A DNA stretch of 5,959 nt from JTS-RE37 sp041744575 (GCA_041744575.1 JBGTKP010000035.1:1-5959), one strand, 5' to 3'. Positions 1 through 5,959 are shown, counted from the stretch's first letter. Numbers and translations: made by a program. The notes: generated by a model from the letters alone, not told the origin.

Positions 1-102
1 AGTATTTTTTGCCAACCATAAACACGTAAGATACCATGGGAATTTTTAATAGTCCGATTTCTGATATCTCGATCTTTCGATAATCTATTACTATTATCGC
101 TC

Positions 103-120
103 CCCAGGAAGCGTTCCGGG
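103..120. other. G+C-rich hairpin with three-base loop
   Basis: CCC at 103-105 and GGAA at 107-110 pair with TTCC at 114-117 and GGG at 118-120. This gives a seven-base-pair stem with A106 bulged and a GCG loop. It stands out in an otherwise A+T-rich spacer. No T-run follows on either strand, so it is not a textbook intrinsic terminator. It could still mark the end of a transcript entering from the left, or be an mRNA-leader structure. Confidence 0.35.
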
Positions 121-145
121 ATACCTTAAATTTAAATTTTCTAAA

Positions 146-172
146 TTGCCTTAAAATTTGTTTATATAATTG
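146..172 (+). promoter_or_regulatory. possible Bacteroidota-type promoter for the histidine kinase gene
   Basis: TTG at 146-148 is followed after 16 bases by TATAATTG at 165-172. The latter matches the Bacteroidota -7 consensus TAnnTTTG at all but one fixed position, and also contains TATAAT. It lies about 130 bases before the TTG start at 301, which implies a leader of roughly 120 nt. In A+T-rich DNA such a match arises easily by chance, so this is only a candidate. Confidence 0.25.
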
Positions 173-300
173 AGGCTAATATAGGTTAGAAGAATTCAAA
201 GAGTTCCTCTTCATCTTCCTTTGAAACCGGCCATAGCTAACACTGTTCGGGTCCCTGTATAGAATTAGAAAAGCTTTCACGGCGACATTTTAAATATAAA

Positions 301-1833
301 TTGAGTTTGAAAAAAAGCAAAGTTTTTTGGCCTAGTAAATATCTTTTGATACTCTTGGCGGGCACTCTATTTTCGGCCTATCTCTTCTATTCTATTAATG
401 ACAAATATATTGTCAGGGATAACTCTATTGTGGAATCGGCAATTGCCAAGGTAGAGGTGAAATTGCTTAACGAACTAGACAAAATCTATCTTGCTATGGA
501 ATCGATGGAGGTTTTTATAAAGAATAGTGAAAGTGTTAATTATCCCAATTTTAAGGAATTAACCAATCCATTCCTGGAAGACCTGAACGGTTTACTTCTA
601 CTTGGTTGGAGACCACAAACTGCGGACACAGGCATCCAGGATTATTTAACTAATCAAAACCAACCCCCCGATAGCATCACATCCCAAGAATATGAATTTT
701 TGAATAAGGTAATTCAACCCTTAGCCGAAGCAGCCTTGCAATCACGAAAAACAATTATTTCTGAGCCAGTTGATCAATGGAATGAGGCGCAGAGTATACC
801 TGGTTTCCTTTCGATTATTTCCGTTTATGACTCGACCGAATTATCGGTTCAGGGAGTTTGTTTCGGTGTTTTCGATATGGAGCGACTTGCCAGGGAAACC
901 TTGCGATATGAATTGCCGATACTTGATATATCCGTCAGCGATAATGCGAAACCAGAGGTCTCTTTATTTAATGAAAACCTAGGGGGCCAAACTAAAGACG
1001 ACCATACTCAGGTAGTAAATTTAAACGCCGGTAGCCGGAGTTGGGCACTGGTGCTTAACCCTAAGCCCATATATCGTGGCTACCCCCATTCGACGGAGTC
1101 CTATTTTGTGCTTTTGCTGGGTATCTTTTCCACGATTTTATTGGTTCTGGTACTAAAGCAGCGAGACGAATATCTCAGTCGGCTTTCACAAGAAGTGTGG
1201 AGAAGGACAAAGGATTTGGAAGAATCCAATAAGTTAAAGGAGAATCTGCTACGGGAGATTCATCACAGGGTAAAGAACAACCTACAAATAGCATCAAGCT
1301 TAATAAATCTTCAAAAAAGAAGGCTGACGGACCCAGAAATGATAGAGGCGTTTTCAAATAGCCAAGGCCGCATTTTGGCTATTGCGATGATCCATGAAAA
1401 AATCTATGAACATAAGGAGACTAAGGCAGTAGACTTGAAAAGCTACCTGGAGGTCCTGATGAAATATCACCAAAAAATGTCACCGCAGGTGACTTATGAT
1501 ATTGAATGTCCGGAAATTGCCATTGACCTGGATACAGCAGTACCTATTGCGCTTATTTCCTCTGAGCTTGTGGTAAATGCCCTAAAGCATGCTTTTCCGG
1601 AGGACATGAGGGATAATCATATCACATTAAATGTTTTGGCAAATTCGGGTGTGATTGCTTTGTCAATAATTGATAATGGCTTAGGACTTCCGAAGCAATT
1701 TGATATTAATAATACAGAAGGCATTGGATTTGAAATTGTAAAGAAACTATGCAGACAGATTGATGCTACATTTTCTTTCCGTTCAACCGAAACAGGAACC
1801 AATTTTAATATTCTTTTTAAACAAAAAGGGTAG
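301..1833 (+). CDS. membrane CHASE-domain sensor histidine kinase, HisKA_2 type
   Basis: This 510-residue sensor kinase is expected to detect an extracytoplasmic ligand and pass phosphate to a response regulator. Residues 14-32 and 267-286 are hydrophobic and look like two membrane spans. They flank a periplasmic region whose pattern (LLLLGWRP at 98-105, GFLSIISVYD at 168-177, then VCFGVFDMERL) resembles a CHASE domain. A charged linker (287-316) leads to a HisKA_2 dimerisation domain with EIHHRVKNN at 319-327; the second His, 322, aligns with the family's invariant phospho-acceptor. The HATPase_c domain follows, with N-box residues E422, N426, K429 and H430, G1 DNGLGLP at 458-464, and GIGFEIV at 474-480. 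All catalytic boxes look intact. The start is TTG 301: the frame opens after TAA 238-240, contains no upstream ATG, and the first ATG (Met66) would remove the first membrane span. TTG 307 is an alternative. No receiver domain or adjacent regulator is present, so its partner is unknown. The gene is visibly more A+T-rich than the photolyase genes. Confidence 0.9.
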   Translation: MSLKKSKVFWPSKYLLILLAGTLFSAYLFYSINDKYIVRDNSIVESAIAKVEVKLLNELDKIYLAMESMEVFIKNSESVNYPNFKELTNPFLEDLNGLLLLGWRPQTADTGIQDYLTNQNQPPDSITSQEYEFLNKVIQPLAEAALQSRKTIISEPVDQWNEAQSIPGFLSIISVYDSTELSVQGVCFGVFDMERLARETLRYELPILDISVSDNAKPEVSLFNENLGGQTKDDHTQVVNLNAGSRSWALVLNPKPIYRGYPHSTESYFVLLLGIFSTILLVLVLKQRDEYLSRLSQEVWRRTKDLEESNKLKENLLREIHHRVKNNLQIASSLINLQKRRLTDPEMIEAFSNSQGRILAIAMIHEKIYEHKETKAVDLKSYLEVLMKYHQKMSPQVTYDIECPEIAIDLDTAVPIALISSELVVNALKHAFPEDMRDNHITLNVLANSGVIALSIIDNGLGLPKQFDINNTEGIGFEIVKKLCRQIDATFSFRSTETGTNFNILFKQKG

Positions 1834-1897
1834 TCCCGCTAAATTTTTCAAACTGATACTCATAGATTTACACACTTCCCGTAATAAAAGATACACT

Positions 1898-1913
1898 TTG
1901 ATATGGCTATCAA
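1898..1913. repeat. 16-base palindrome, possible operator
   Basis: TTGATA at 1898-1903 and TATCAA at 1908-1913 are perfect inverted copies around the four-base spacer TGGC. The size and spacing suit a dimeric DNA-binding protein, but no known operator is recognised. It lies 65 bases after the kinase stop and more than 320 bases before the photolyase start, so its target gene is unclear. Confidence 0.25.
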
Positions 1914-2096
1914 TTGCATGTGATTTTCCAGCTTTTCAGGGCAGGATAAAAAGATGGCCAGAGCATTTTCAGTTATAGGTCTTTTTCTGGGCATTTTTTA
2001 ATATGTAATTGCCCTATTAAGAATTCGCTGACCTTTTAAACACATAAGTATTAAGCTTATAAGAATGTGAAATACTGCATATTCAGGAAGGCAAAA

Positions 2097-2192
2097 ATGA
2101 AGTCTGAACACTGGTATCAAAAGAATTATTAAAAGTGGCTTTTGAGCTTAGCCCTGATAACAATTTGCCTTACTATTGACATACCGGCTTAG
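2097..2192 (+). pseudogene. remnant of a short membrane-protein gene with one internal stop
   Basis: ATG 2097 sits five bases after AGGAAGG (2085-2091), the best Shine-Dalgarno sequence in the window. The frame runs 11 codons (MKSEHWYQKNY), hits TAA at 2130-2132, then continues without another stop for 19 codons to TAG 2190-2192. The part after the stop reads KWLLSLALITICLTIDI, a typical signal-anchor or membrane segment preceded by a Lys/Trp boundary. Read across the stop, this gives a 31-residue peptide shaped like the N-terminus of an inner-membrane protein. The simplest explanation is a decayed gene. Alternatives are an 11-residue leader peptide upstream of the photolyase genes, or chance. 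No family is recognised, and the candidate photolyase promoter overlaps its end. Confidence 0.25.
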
Positions 2193-2201
2193 TGTGATTT
2201 G
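2176..2201 (+). promoter_or_regulatory. candidate promoter for the photolyase operon
   Basis: TTGACA at 2176-2181 provides a -33/-35-like element. GTGATTTG at 2194-2201 resembles the Bacteroidota -7 box TAnnTTTG, keeping TTTG but not the TA. The 15-base spacing between TTG and the box is shorter than usual. Transcription would begin about 30 bases before ATG 2239, a plausible leader length. There is no better promoter-like sequence in the 60 bases before the gene. Confidence 0.3.
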
Positions 2202-2238
2202 TAAAACAAAATAGATATAGCGATTGTCCGTAATAAGC

Positions 2239-3714
2239 ATGAATATTTTCTGGTTCAAACGTGATCTGAGGCTCATAGACAATGACGGGTTGCGGGCTGC
2301 TATAGATTCGGGACGTCCCTTGCTATTGATTTACCTCTATGAAAAAACAATTTGGCAGGATCCGCATTACACTTCCCGGCACCTGAATTTTATAAAAGAG
2401 TCGCTTCGGGATCTGAAGGCGCGCTGCGTCGGATATAGTTTAAAACTCCACTGCATTGAGGCCGAAACCCTCTCGTTTTTCCAGCAGCTTTTTGACAAGT
2501 TTGACATTGATAGTGTATTCAGCACCCGCGAAACAGGCCTGGATGTTACCTATCAGAGGGATATCGCCTTTGGGAAAATGTGCTGTTCCCGCAACATTTC
2601 CTGGAAAGAATACCAGAACAACGGAGTACTTCGGGCCATAAAAAACCGAGATGACTGGAGAAACTCCTGGTATGAGTACATGGAAACCCCTCTGGCTGAC
2701 TTACCGGATGGGATACAAACGCAGCCCCCTGTGGAAACCCTGGAATTCCTTAAAACACAGTTTACAAAGTTCAAACTCGAAACTCCGGAACATGCCTTCC
2801 AAAAAGGAGGCAGGGCGAATTACGAGATATGGCGGGACAGCTTCTTTAACGAGCGGTTGGCCTATTACAGCGATTTTATCTCAAAGCCGGAATCCAGTCA
2901 ATATGGTTGCAGCAGGTTGTCTCCTTACATTGCCTGGGGGGTCTGTTCCGTTCGGGAACTCTACCAGAAAGCACGCGCGGACCAACAAAAATCGCCCTAC
3001 AAACGACAGCTTTCAGCGTTTATTTCCAGATTGAGATGGCAGAGTCATTTTATTCAAAAGTTTGAATCAGAACCGCGAATGGAATTCCAAGCCGTCAATA
3101 AAGGTTTCCTGCATTTATCCCAGCCATTGAACGAGTACTTCGTAAAAGCCTGGAAAACAGGCAAGACAGGCTATCCCCTTGTGGATGCCTCCATGCGATG
3201 CGTGGCTGCGAGCGGGTACCTGAATTTCAGGATGCGCGCTATGGTCACTTCATTTTTAACACATCACCTGTTTCAACACTTTACAACGGGCAGTGTATGG
3301 CTGGCAGGGCAATTTCTGGATTTTGAGCCCGGGATCCATTATGGGCAGTTTCAGATGCAGGCAGGTTTGACCGGAACCAACACCGTAAGGGTTTACAATC
3401 CCGTTAAAAATGCCCTTGACCATGATCCAGAGGCGATATTTATTAAAAAATGGGTCCCGGAGCTTCGTGAACTTCCGATACCCCTGGCCATTGAGCCCTG
3501 GAAAATGACCATGATGGAAGCACAGTTATACCATGTTGAACTCGGCACAGACTACCCGCACCGCATCGTGGACCTAAAAGAAAGTCGCGCAAACGCCCTT
3601 GAAAAACTGTATGGTTTCAGAAAAAACAGCGTGGCAAAATCAGAACGGTTGCGTATCCTTAAAAAACATACCATCAGATCCGCTTCAGAAAAAGATGATG
3701 CCAAACAAATCTAA
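2239..3714 (+). CDS. photolyase/cryptochrome-family flavoprotein with non-canonical active site
   Basis: A 491-residue protein of the cryptochrome/photolyase superfamily, predicted to bind FAD in the cytoplasm. The N-terminal Rossmann-like domain (about 1-130) opens with the family signature FWFKRDLR at 4-11. The FAD-binding helical domain (about 190-460) contains SRLSPYIAWG at 225-234, GYPLVDASMR at 311-320, RMR at 331-333, and WVPEL at 405-409. Aligned by eye to E. coli PhrB, several key residues differ: the catalytic Glu274 is Arg264, lesion-contacting Asn341 is Phe330, FAD-facing Asn378 is His367, and Trp382 and Trp359 are Phe371 and Phe348. No Trp lies at the Trp306 position, while Trp277 is kept as Trp267. 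The loop DFEPGIHYGQFQMQAG at 361-376 is, from memory, typical of a bacterial subfamily usually annotated only as FAD-binding photolyase-like, so this is probably a distinct subfamily and not decay. ATG 2239 is preferred over TTG 2224 because it places the signature at the usual distance from the N-terminus. The lysine/arginine-rich tail (461-480) is poorly conserved. It overlaps the next gene by 20 nt. Confidence 0.88.
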   Translation: MNIFWFKRDLRLIDNDGLRAAIDSGRPLLLIYLYEKTIWQDPHYTSRHLNFIKESLRDLKARCVGYSLKLHCIEAETLSFFQQLFDKFDIDSVFSTRETGLDVTYQRDIAFGKMCCSRNISWKEYQNNGVLRAIKNRDDWRNSWYEYMETPLADLPDGIQTQPPVETLEFLKTQFTKFKLETPEHAFQKGGRANYEIWRDSFFNERLAYYSDFISKPESSQYGCSRLSPYIAWGVCSVRELYQKARADQQKSPYKRQLSAFISRLRWQSHFIQKFESEPRMEFQAVNKGFLHLSQPLNEYFVKAWKTGKTGYPLVDASMRCVAASGYLNFRMRAMVTSFLTHHLFQHFTTGSVWLAGQFLDFEPGIHYGQFQMQAGLTGTNTVRVYNPVKNALDHDPEAIFIKKWVPELRELPIPLAIEPWKMTMMEAQLYHVELGTDYPHRIVDLKESRANALEKLYGFRKNSVAKSERLRILKKHTIRSASEKDDAKQI

Positions 3715-5107
3715 GACTTCCCTGCTCTGGTTTAAAAATGACCTGCGACTCCTGGATAATGAATCGCTGTGTAAAGCAATAAATCAAAGTGAAAATATCC
3801 TTCCGGTCTATATTTTTGATCCGCGCCATTACGCCAGGACGGATCTCGCTTTCCCGAAAGCCGGCCATATCAGATTCCAATTCCTGGTGCAGACGCTGAA
3901 TGATCTCAGAGCCAACCTTAGGGCAAAAAATGGTAACCTGATGATATTGACAGGCAAGTCCGAAGAGAACATTCCGGAATTGGCAAAAACCTACAAGATA
4001 TCACATGTTTTTGCAGAGCAGGAGTATGCCCCGGAAGAATGCAATGTAGTACAATCGGTAATTGACAACCTGCCGAAATCCTGTGAGTACCTTGGCAGCT
4101 GGGGTAAGACGCTGTATCATATTGATGATATTCCTTATGAAATTGAAAACATCCCCCTTACCAGCAAGGCCTATCGAATCAATACGGAAAAACAGGCCCG
4201 GGTCCGCAACCTATTTCCCGAACCGAAAAAATTAAAAGTGCCGCCTTTGGAAAATTGGGGAAATCTGCCGGAAGCTTTGGAATTAGGGTTGCTTTCCGAC
4301 TCCAAATTTCTAGAAACTACCTATCTCCCTGGGGGAGAGACGGAAGCACTAAAGCGTCTGGCGTATTATACCCATGAGAGCGAATTGCTGACCTCCTATA
4401 AATGGACGCGGAACAGGTCGCTGGGGCTGGATTATAGCAGTAAACTTTCACCTTATCTGGCCTTGGGCGCCATGTCGCCCCGAAAAATATATAGGGAGGT
4501 AAAAGCCTATGAGCAAACCATCAAAAAAAACATAAGTACCTGGTGGCTTATTTTTGAGGTGGTCTGGCGGGACTATTTTACGTTTAAGGGTATGAGAATG
4601 GGCAGTCAGATCTTTCATACGACCGGTTTTAAAAAAAAGTTCATTGATTTTGAGAATGATCCCGATAAGTTCGGGCGCTGGTGCGCCGGAACTACAGGCA
4701 TCCCCTTTATCGACGCCCACATGCGGCAGCTGAACAGGACCGGCTATATGAGTAACCGGGGGCGTGTGAACTGCGCCAGCTACATGGTTCATGACCTTAA
4801 GATAGACTGGACCTGGGGCGCGGCTTATTTCGAAAGCAAACTGATAGATTATGATGTTTCCTCCAACTGGATGAATTGGCACATGCAGGCCTATGAGATC
4901 TGGTACACAAACCCCGTTCACCAATCCTTGAAGTATAAGGCCATCGACTTTATTAAAGAATGGGTTCCGGAACTGGCAAGTCTGAACAATGCCTTTATTT
5001 ATGCCCCCTGGGAAATGCAGGATCCTCCGGACGCCTACCCGGAACCTATTGACATTTATCCCAAGTGGTCCAGATCGATACAAACTATTCTGAAGGCAAT
5101 TGAATAG
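3695..5107 (+). CDS. DASH-like cryptochrome/photolyase
   Basis: A 470-residue FAD-binding protein of the DASH-type cryptochrome group, expected to repair pyrimidine dimers (single-stranded DNA in studied members) and/or sense blue light. The N-terminal domain starts with LLWFKNDLRLLD at 10-21. DASH-like stretches include WGKTLYHIDDIPY (136-148), the spaced EK..RVR motif (165-171), GGETEALKRL (213-222), YSSKLSPYLALG (247-258) and WLIFEVVWRDYF (284-295). By eye against E. coli PhrB, Glu288 matches the catalytic Glu274, Trp291 Trp277, Asn354 Asn341, Asn391 the N5-facing Asn378, and Trp395 and Trp372 the proximal and middle triad Trp. The distal Trp position is Phe319. The usual DASH GxGNDPRE loop is replaced by AYEIWYTNPVHQ (399-410). 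The start is ATG 3695 or the adjacent ATG 3698. The upstream TTG 3599 would add 32 residues encoded inside the previous gene and is rejected. The start lies within the upstream gene's last codons, so translation is probably coupled. Confidence 0.9.
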   Translation: MMPNKSKTSLLWFKNDLRLLDNESLCKAINQSENILPVYIFDPRHYARTDLAFPKAGHIRFQFLVQTLNDLRANLRAKNGNLMILTGKSEENIPELAKTYKISHVFAEQEYAPEECNVVQSVIDNLPKSCEYLGSWGKTLYHIDDIPYEIENIPLTSKAYRINTEKQARVRNLFPEPKKLKVPPLENWGNLPEALELGLLSDSKFLETTYLPGGETEALKRLAYYTHESELLTSYKWTRNRSLGLDYSSKLSPYLALGAMSPRKIYREVKAYEQTIKKNISTWWLIFEVVWRDYFTFKGMRMGSQIFHTTGFKKKFIDFENDPDKFGRWCAGTTGIPFIDAHMRQLNRTGYMSNRGRVNCASYMVHDLKIDWTWGAAYFESKLIDYDVSSNWMNWHMQAYEIWYTNPVHQSLKYKAIDFIKEWVPELASLNNAFIYAPWEMQDPPDAYPEPIDIYPKWSRSIQTILKAIE

Positions 5108-5245
5108 AAAAAAAAGGTCTCACTAAAGGCGCTTGTAAAACTTCGAGTCAGTGACTATCTGAAGCATGGGTTTTAATTTAAAAGTGTCAGGGATCACTTA
5201 TGCCGAAATACATTCGGTGCTGAGTTTCATAAAAATTTGATTCTG

Positions 5246-5300
5246 GAGGTCTTTTAAATTGAATGTTTAAAAGTTAAGCTTTTTCTATTTGAATGACCTC
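5246..5300. repeat. nested inverted repeats downstream of the photolyase operon
   Basis: CTTTTAAA at 5251-5258 and TTTAAAAG at 5266-5273 form a perfect eight-base-pair stem with a seven-base loop. A second pair, GAGGTC at 5246-5251 and GACCTC at 5295-5300, brackets it, sharing base 5251. T-rich sequence (5280-5290) follows the inner hairpin. It could act as a weak terminator for the photolyase transcript about 145 bases past its stop, or as a protein-binding site; the inner stem is all A:T apart from the base pair furthest from the loop. Confidence 0.35.
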
Positions 5301-5441
5301 TCTAAATTTATGGCCTGGTCAACACATTAACGTGCCGCATGGGTTTATAACAATGCCCATCCATTGGATCTGAAATTCATGAAAACATGTACAAACGGAG
5401 GTAGAAGGGTCTGGTCAAATTGCCTACATTTATTTCTTTTA

Positions 5442-5454
5442 TTATGAATCATAA
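5442..5454. repeat. 13-base palindrome just upstream of the membrane-protein start
   Basis: TTATGA (5442-5447) and TCATAA (5449-5454) are perfect inverted copies around a single A. The site ends 11 bases before ATG 5466, where a repressor or mRNA structure could affect expression. With no known regulator matching it, chance is a real alternative. The TGA inside it (5445-5447) is also the in-frame stop that limits how far upstream the membrane-protein gene can start. Confidence 0.25.
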
Positions 5455-5465
5455 GAACCCGGGAT

Positions 5466-5959
5466 ATGGAGCCCATTAACAAAACCTTAAAAGAATACGG
5501 CCGTGGGCTTGGAGGAGGGCTGCTGTTCAGCCTCCCGATGCTGTTCACTATGGAGCTATTGTCAACCGGATTTCCTGCAGAACCCGCCCGTCTTGCCATA
5601 TATTTGATAGTTGGGAATGGCCTGTTGATAGCTTATAATCATTTTGTAGGACTTCGTGAGGACCCCAGTTTTTCTGAAACCCTGTTCGAGGCGGTGGAGG
5701 AAATGGGTTTAGCATTTATTATTACGGCGTTCATCCTGTGGCTCATTGGTCTCCTGAAACCCGGGATGTCCGGACAGGAAATTCTGGGGAAGTTAGTGGT
5801 TGAATCGATGACCGTTGCCATTGGTATTTCCATTGGAAAATCACAATTAGGAAGCAATCGGGGTGGCGCGGGCAACAAATCTGACCTTGAGGGAGACGGC
5901 GGGCATATAAATTATCAGGCTCAAATGGCCCTTGCTTTTTGCGGAGCAATTCTAATCGC
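5466..5959 (+). CDS. TIGR02587/DUF2391-family integral membrane protein (5' part, runs off window)
   Basis: Translation from ATG 5466 stays open to the window end, giving 164 residues of a longer protein. The full family length is roughly 270-290 residues, so a little over half is present. Near the N-terminus, YGRGLGGGLLFSLPMLFTME (11-30) matches the TIGR02587 family opening. Hydrophobic segments at about 16-33, 42-60, 81-98 and 112-125, with a further one starting near 152, fit the multi-span topology described for it. IGKSQLG at 123-129 is another recognisable family stretch, followed by a hydrophilic loop rich in Gly, Asp and Asn. Function is unknown. From memory, TIGR02587 genes are often paired with a small TIGR02588 gene, so one may lie just beyond the window. 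ATG 5466 is the first start after the in-frame TGA at 5445-5447; the ribosome-binding site is weak. Proximity alone links it to the photolyase genes. Confidence 0.85.
   Translation, partial: MEPINKTLKEYGRGLGGGLLFSLPMLFTMELLSTGFPAEPARLAIYLIVGNGLLIAYNHFVGLREDPSFSETLFEAVEEMGLAFIITAFILWLIGLLKPGMSGQEILGKLVVESMTVAIGISIGKSQLGSNRGGAGNKSDLEGDGGHINYQAQMALAFCGAILI

Larger units (their letters stand above)
1..300. other. A+T-rich spacer upstream of the histidine kinase gene
   Basis: No gene can be supported here. A + strand frame enters from the left edge and stops at TAA 47-49, so it could be the last 15 codons of an upstream gene, but it is too short to identify. The - strand frame running left from 175 is open to the window edge, with its only ATG at 37-35. 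The middle (about 121-170) is very A+T-rich, with AAATTT-type repeats, as expected of a regulatory region. A compact hairpin lies at 103-120 and a possible promoter at 146-172; both are listed separately. Confidence 0.5.
1834..2238. other. 405-base spacer between kinase and photolyase genes
   Basis: This stretch holds no intact gene. It contains a small palindrome (1898-1913), an apparent remnant of a short membrane-protein gene (2097-2192), and a candidate photolyase promoter (2176-2201). A further weak inverted repeat, GGGCA 1989-1993 with TGCCC 2010-2014, encloses an A+T-rich loop and has no T-run after it. No convincing rho-independent terminator is visible for the kinase gene. A 15-codon frame at 1954-2001 is too short to support. 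Confidence 0.5.
5108..5465. other. 358-base spacer after the photolyase pair
   Basis: No intact gene is supported. It holds nested inverted repeats (5246-5300) and a 13-base palindrome just before the next gene (5442-5454). Weaker five-base-pair hairpins occur at CCGAA/TTCGG near 5205-5220 and AAGTG/CACTT near 5180-5200, neither followed by a T-run. Two tiny + frames (5166-5240 and 5379-5447) lack ribosome-binding sites. The length suggests that the membrane-protein gene has its own promoter and is not simply the third gene of the photolyase operon. Confidence 0.45.

Noticed and set aside
2..49. Possible C-terminal tail of a gene entering from the left on the + strand
   Set aside because: Only 15 codons are visible, with no recognisable motif, so the claim cannot be supported.
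2651..3034. 127-codon + strand frame inside the first photolyase gene
   Set aside because: It is a shifted-frame shadow of a gene with clear conserved motifs.
3599..3694. TTG start that would lengthen the DASH-like protein by 32 residues
   Set aside because: The added residues are encoded inside the previous gene and would place the WFKNDLR signature far from the N-terminus; ATG 3695 fits the family.
4448..5083. 211-codon open frame on the - strand
   Set aside because: It lies entirely inside the DASH-like gene, whose family motifs span the same bases; the antisense peptide shows no recognisable domain.
5166..5240. 24-codon + frame in the last spacer
   Set aside because: It has no ribosome-binding site, is very short, and overlaps weak hairpins; chance is sufficient.
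5379..5447. 22-codon + frame (begins MKTCTNGG) just before the membrane-protein gene
   Set aside because: No ribosome-binding site and no recognisable sequence; it shares the reading frame of the next gene only because the TGA at 5445-5447 separates them.
5345..5599. 84-codon - strand frame over the start of the last gene
   Set aside because: The + strand frame there has a recognisable membrane-protein family sequence; the - strand frame has none.
1..5959. CRISPR arrays, tRNA or rRNA genes, insertion-sequence ends
   Set aside because: Spacers were scanned by eye: no regularly spaced repeats, no cloverleaf or rRNA-like sequence, and no terminal inverted repeats flanking a transposase were seen.

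Overview
The window looks like chromosomal DNA of a Bacteroidota species, most likely a marine-type flavobacterium. The evidence is A+T-rich spacers, weak or absent Shine-Dalgarno sequences before the main genes, -7 boxes that only resemble the Bacteroidota TAnnTTTG form, and protein features typical of that group. No species can be named from the sequence.

Layout, all genes on the + strand: (a) 1-300, an A+T-rich spacer with a G+C-rich hairpin and a possible promoter. (b) 301-1833, a membrane-bound CHASE-domain histidine kinase of the HisKA_2 type, with no response regulator beside it. (c) 1834-2238, a non-coding stretch with a small palindrome, the apparent remnant of a short membrane-protein gene, and a candidate promoter for the next genes. 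(d) 2239-3714 and 3695-5107, two photolyase/cryptochrome-family flavoprotein genes overlapping by 20 nt and surely co-transcribed. (e) 5108-5465, a spacer with nested inverted repeats. (f) 5466 to the window end, the 5' part of a TIGR02587/DUF2391 multi-span membrane protein gene. This last frame has no stop inside the window, so it is easily missed.

The main point of interest is the photolyase pair. The two proteins share a fold but not an active site. The downstream one is DASH-like and keeps the Glu, Asn and Trp residues used for lesion binding, the FAD N5-facing Asn, and two of three electron-transfer tryptophans. The upstream one, aligned by eye to E. coli photolyase, has Arg for the catalytic Glu, Phe for the lesion-contacting Asn, His for the N5-facing Asn, and none of the three tryptophans. 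It is therefore unlikely to be an ordinary CPD photolyase. It may act on another lesion, use another electron route, or serve as a light sensor or partner for the DASH-like protein. The unit is probably a blue-light/UV response operon. Links to the kinase and to the TIGR02587 protein rest only on proximity.
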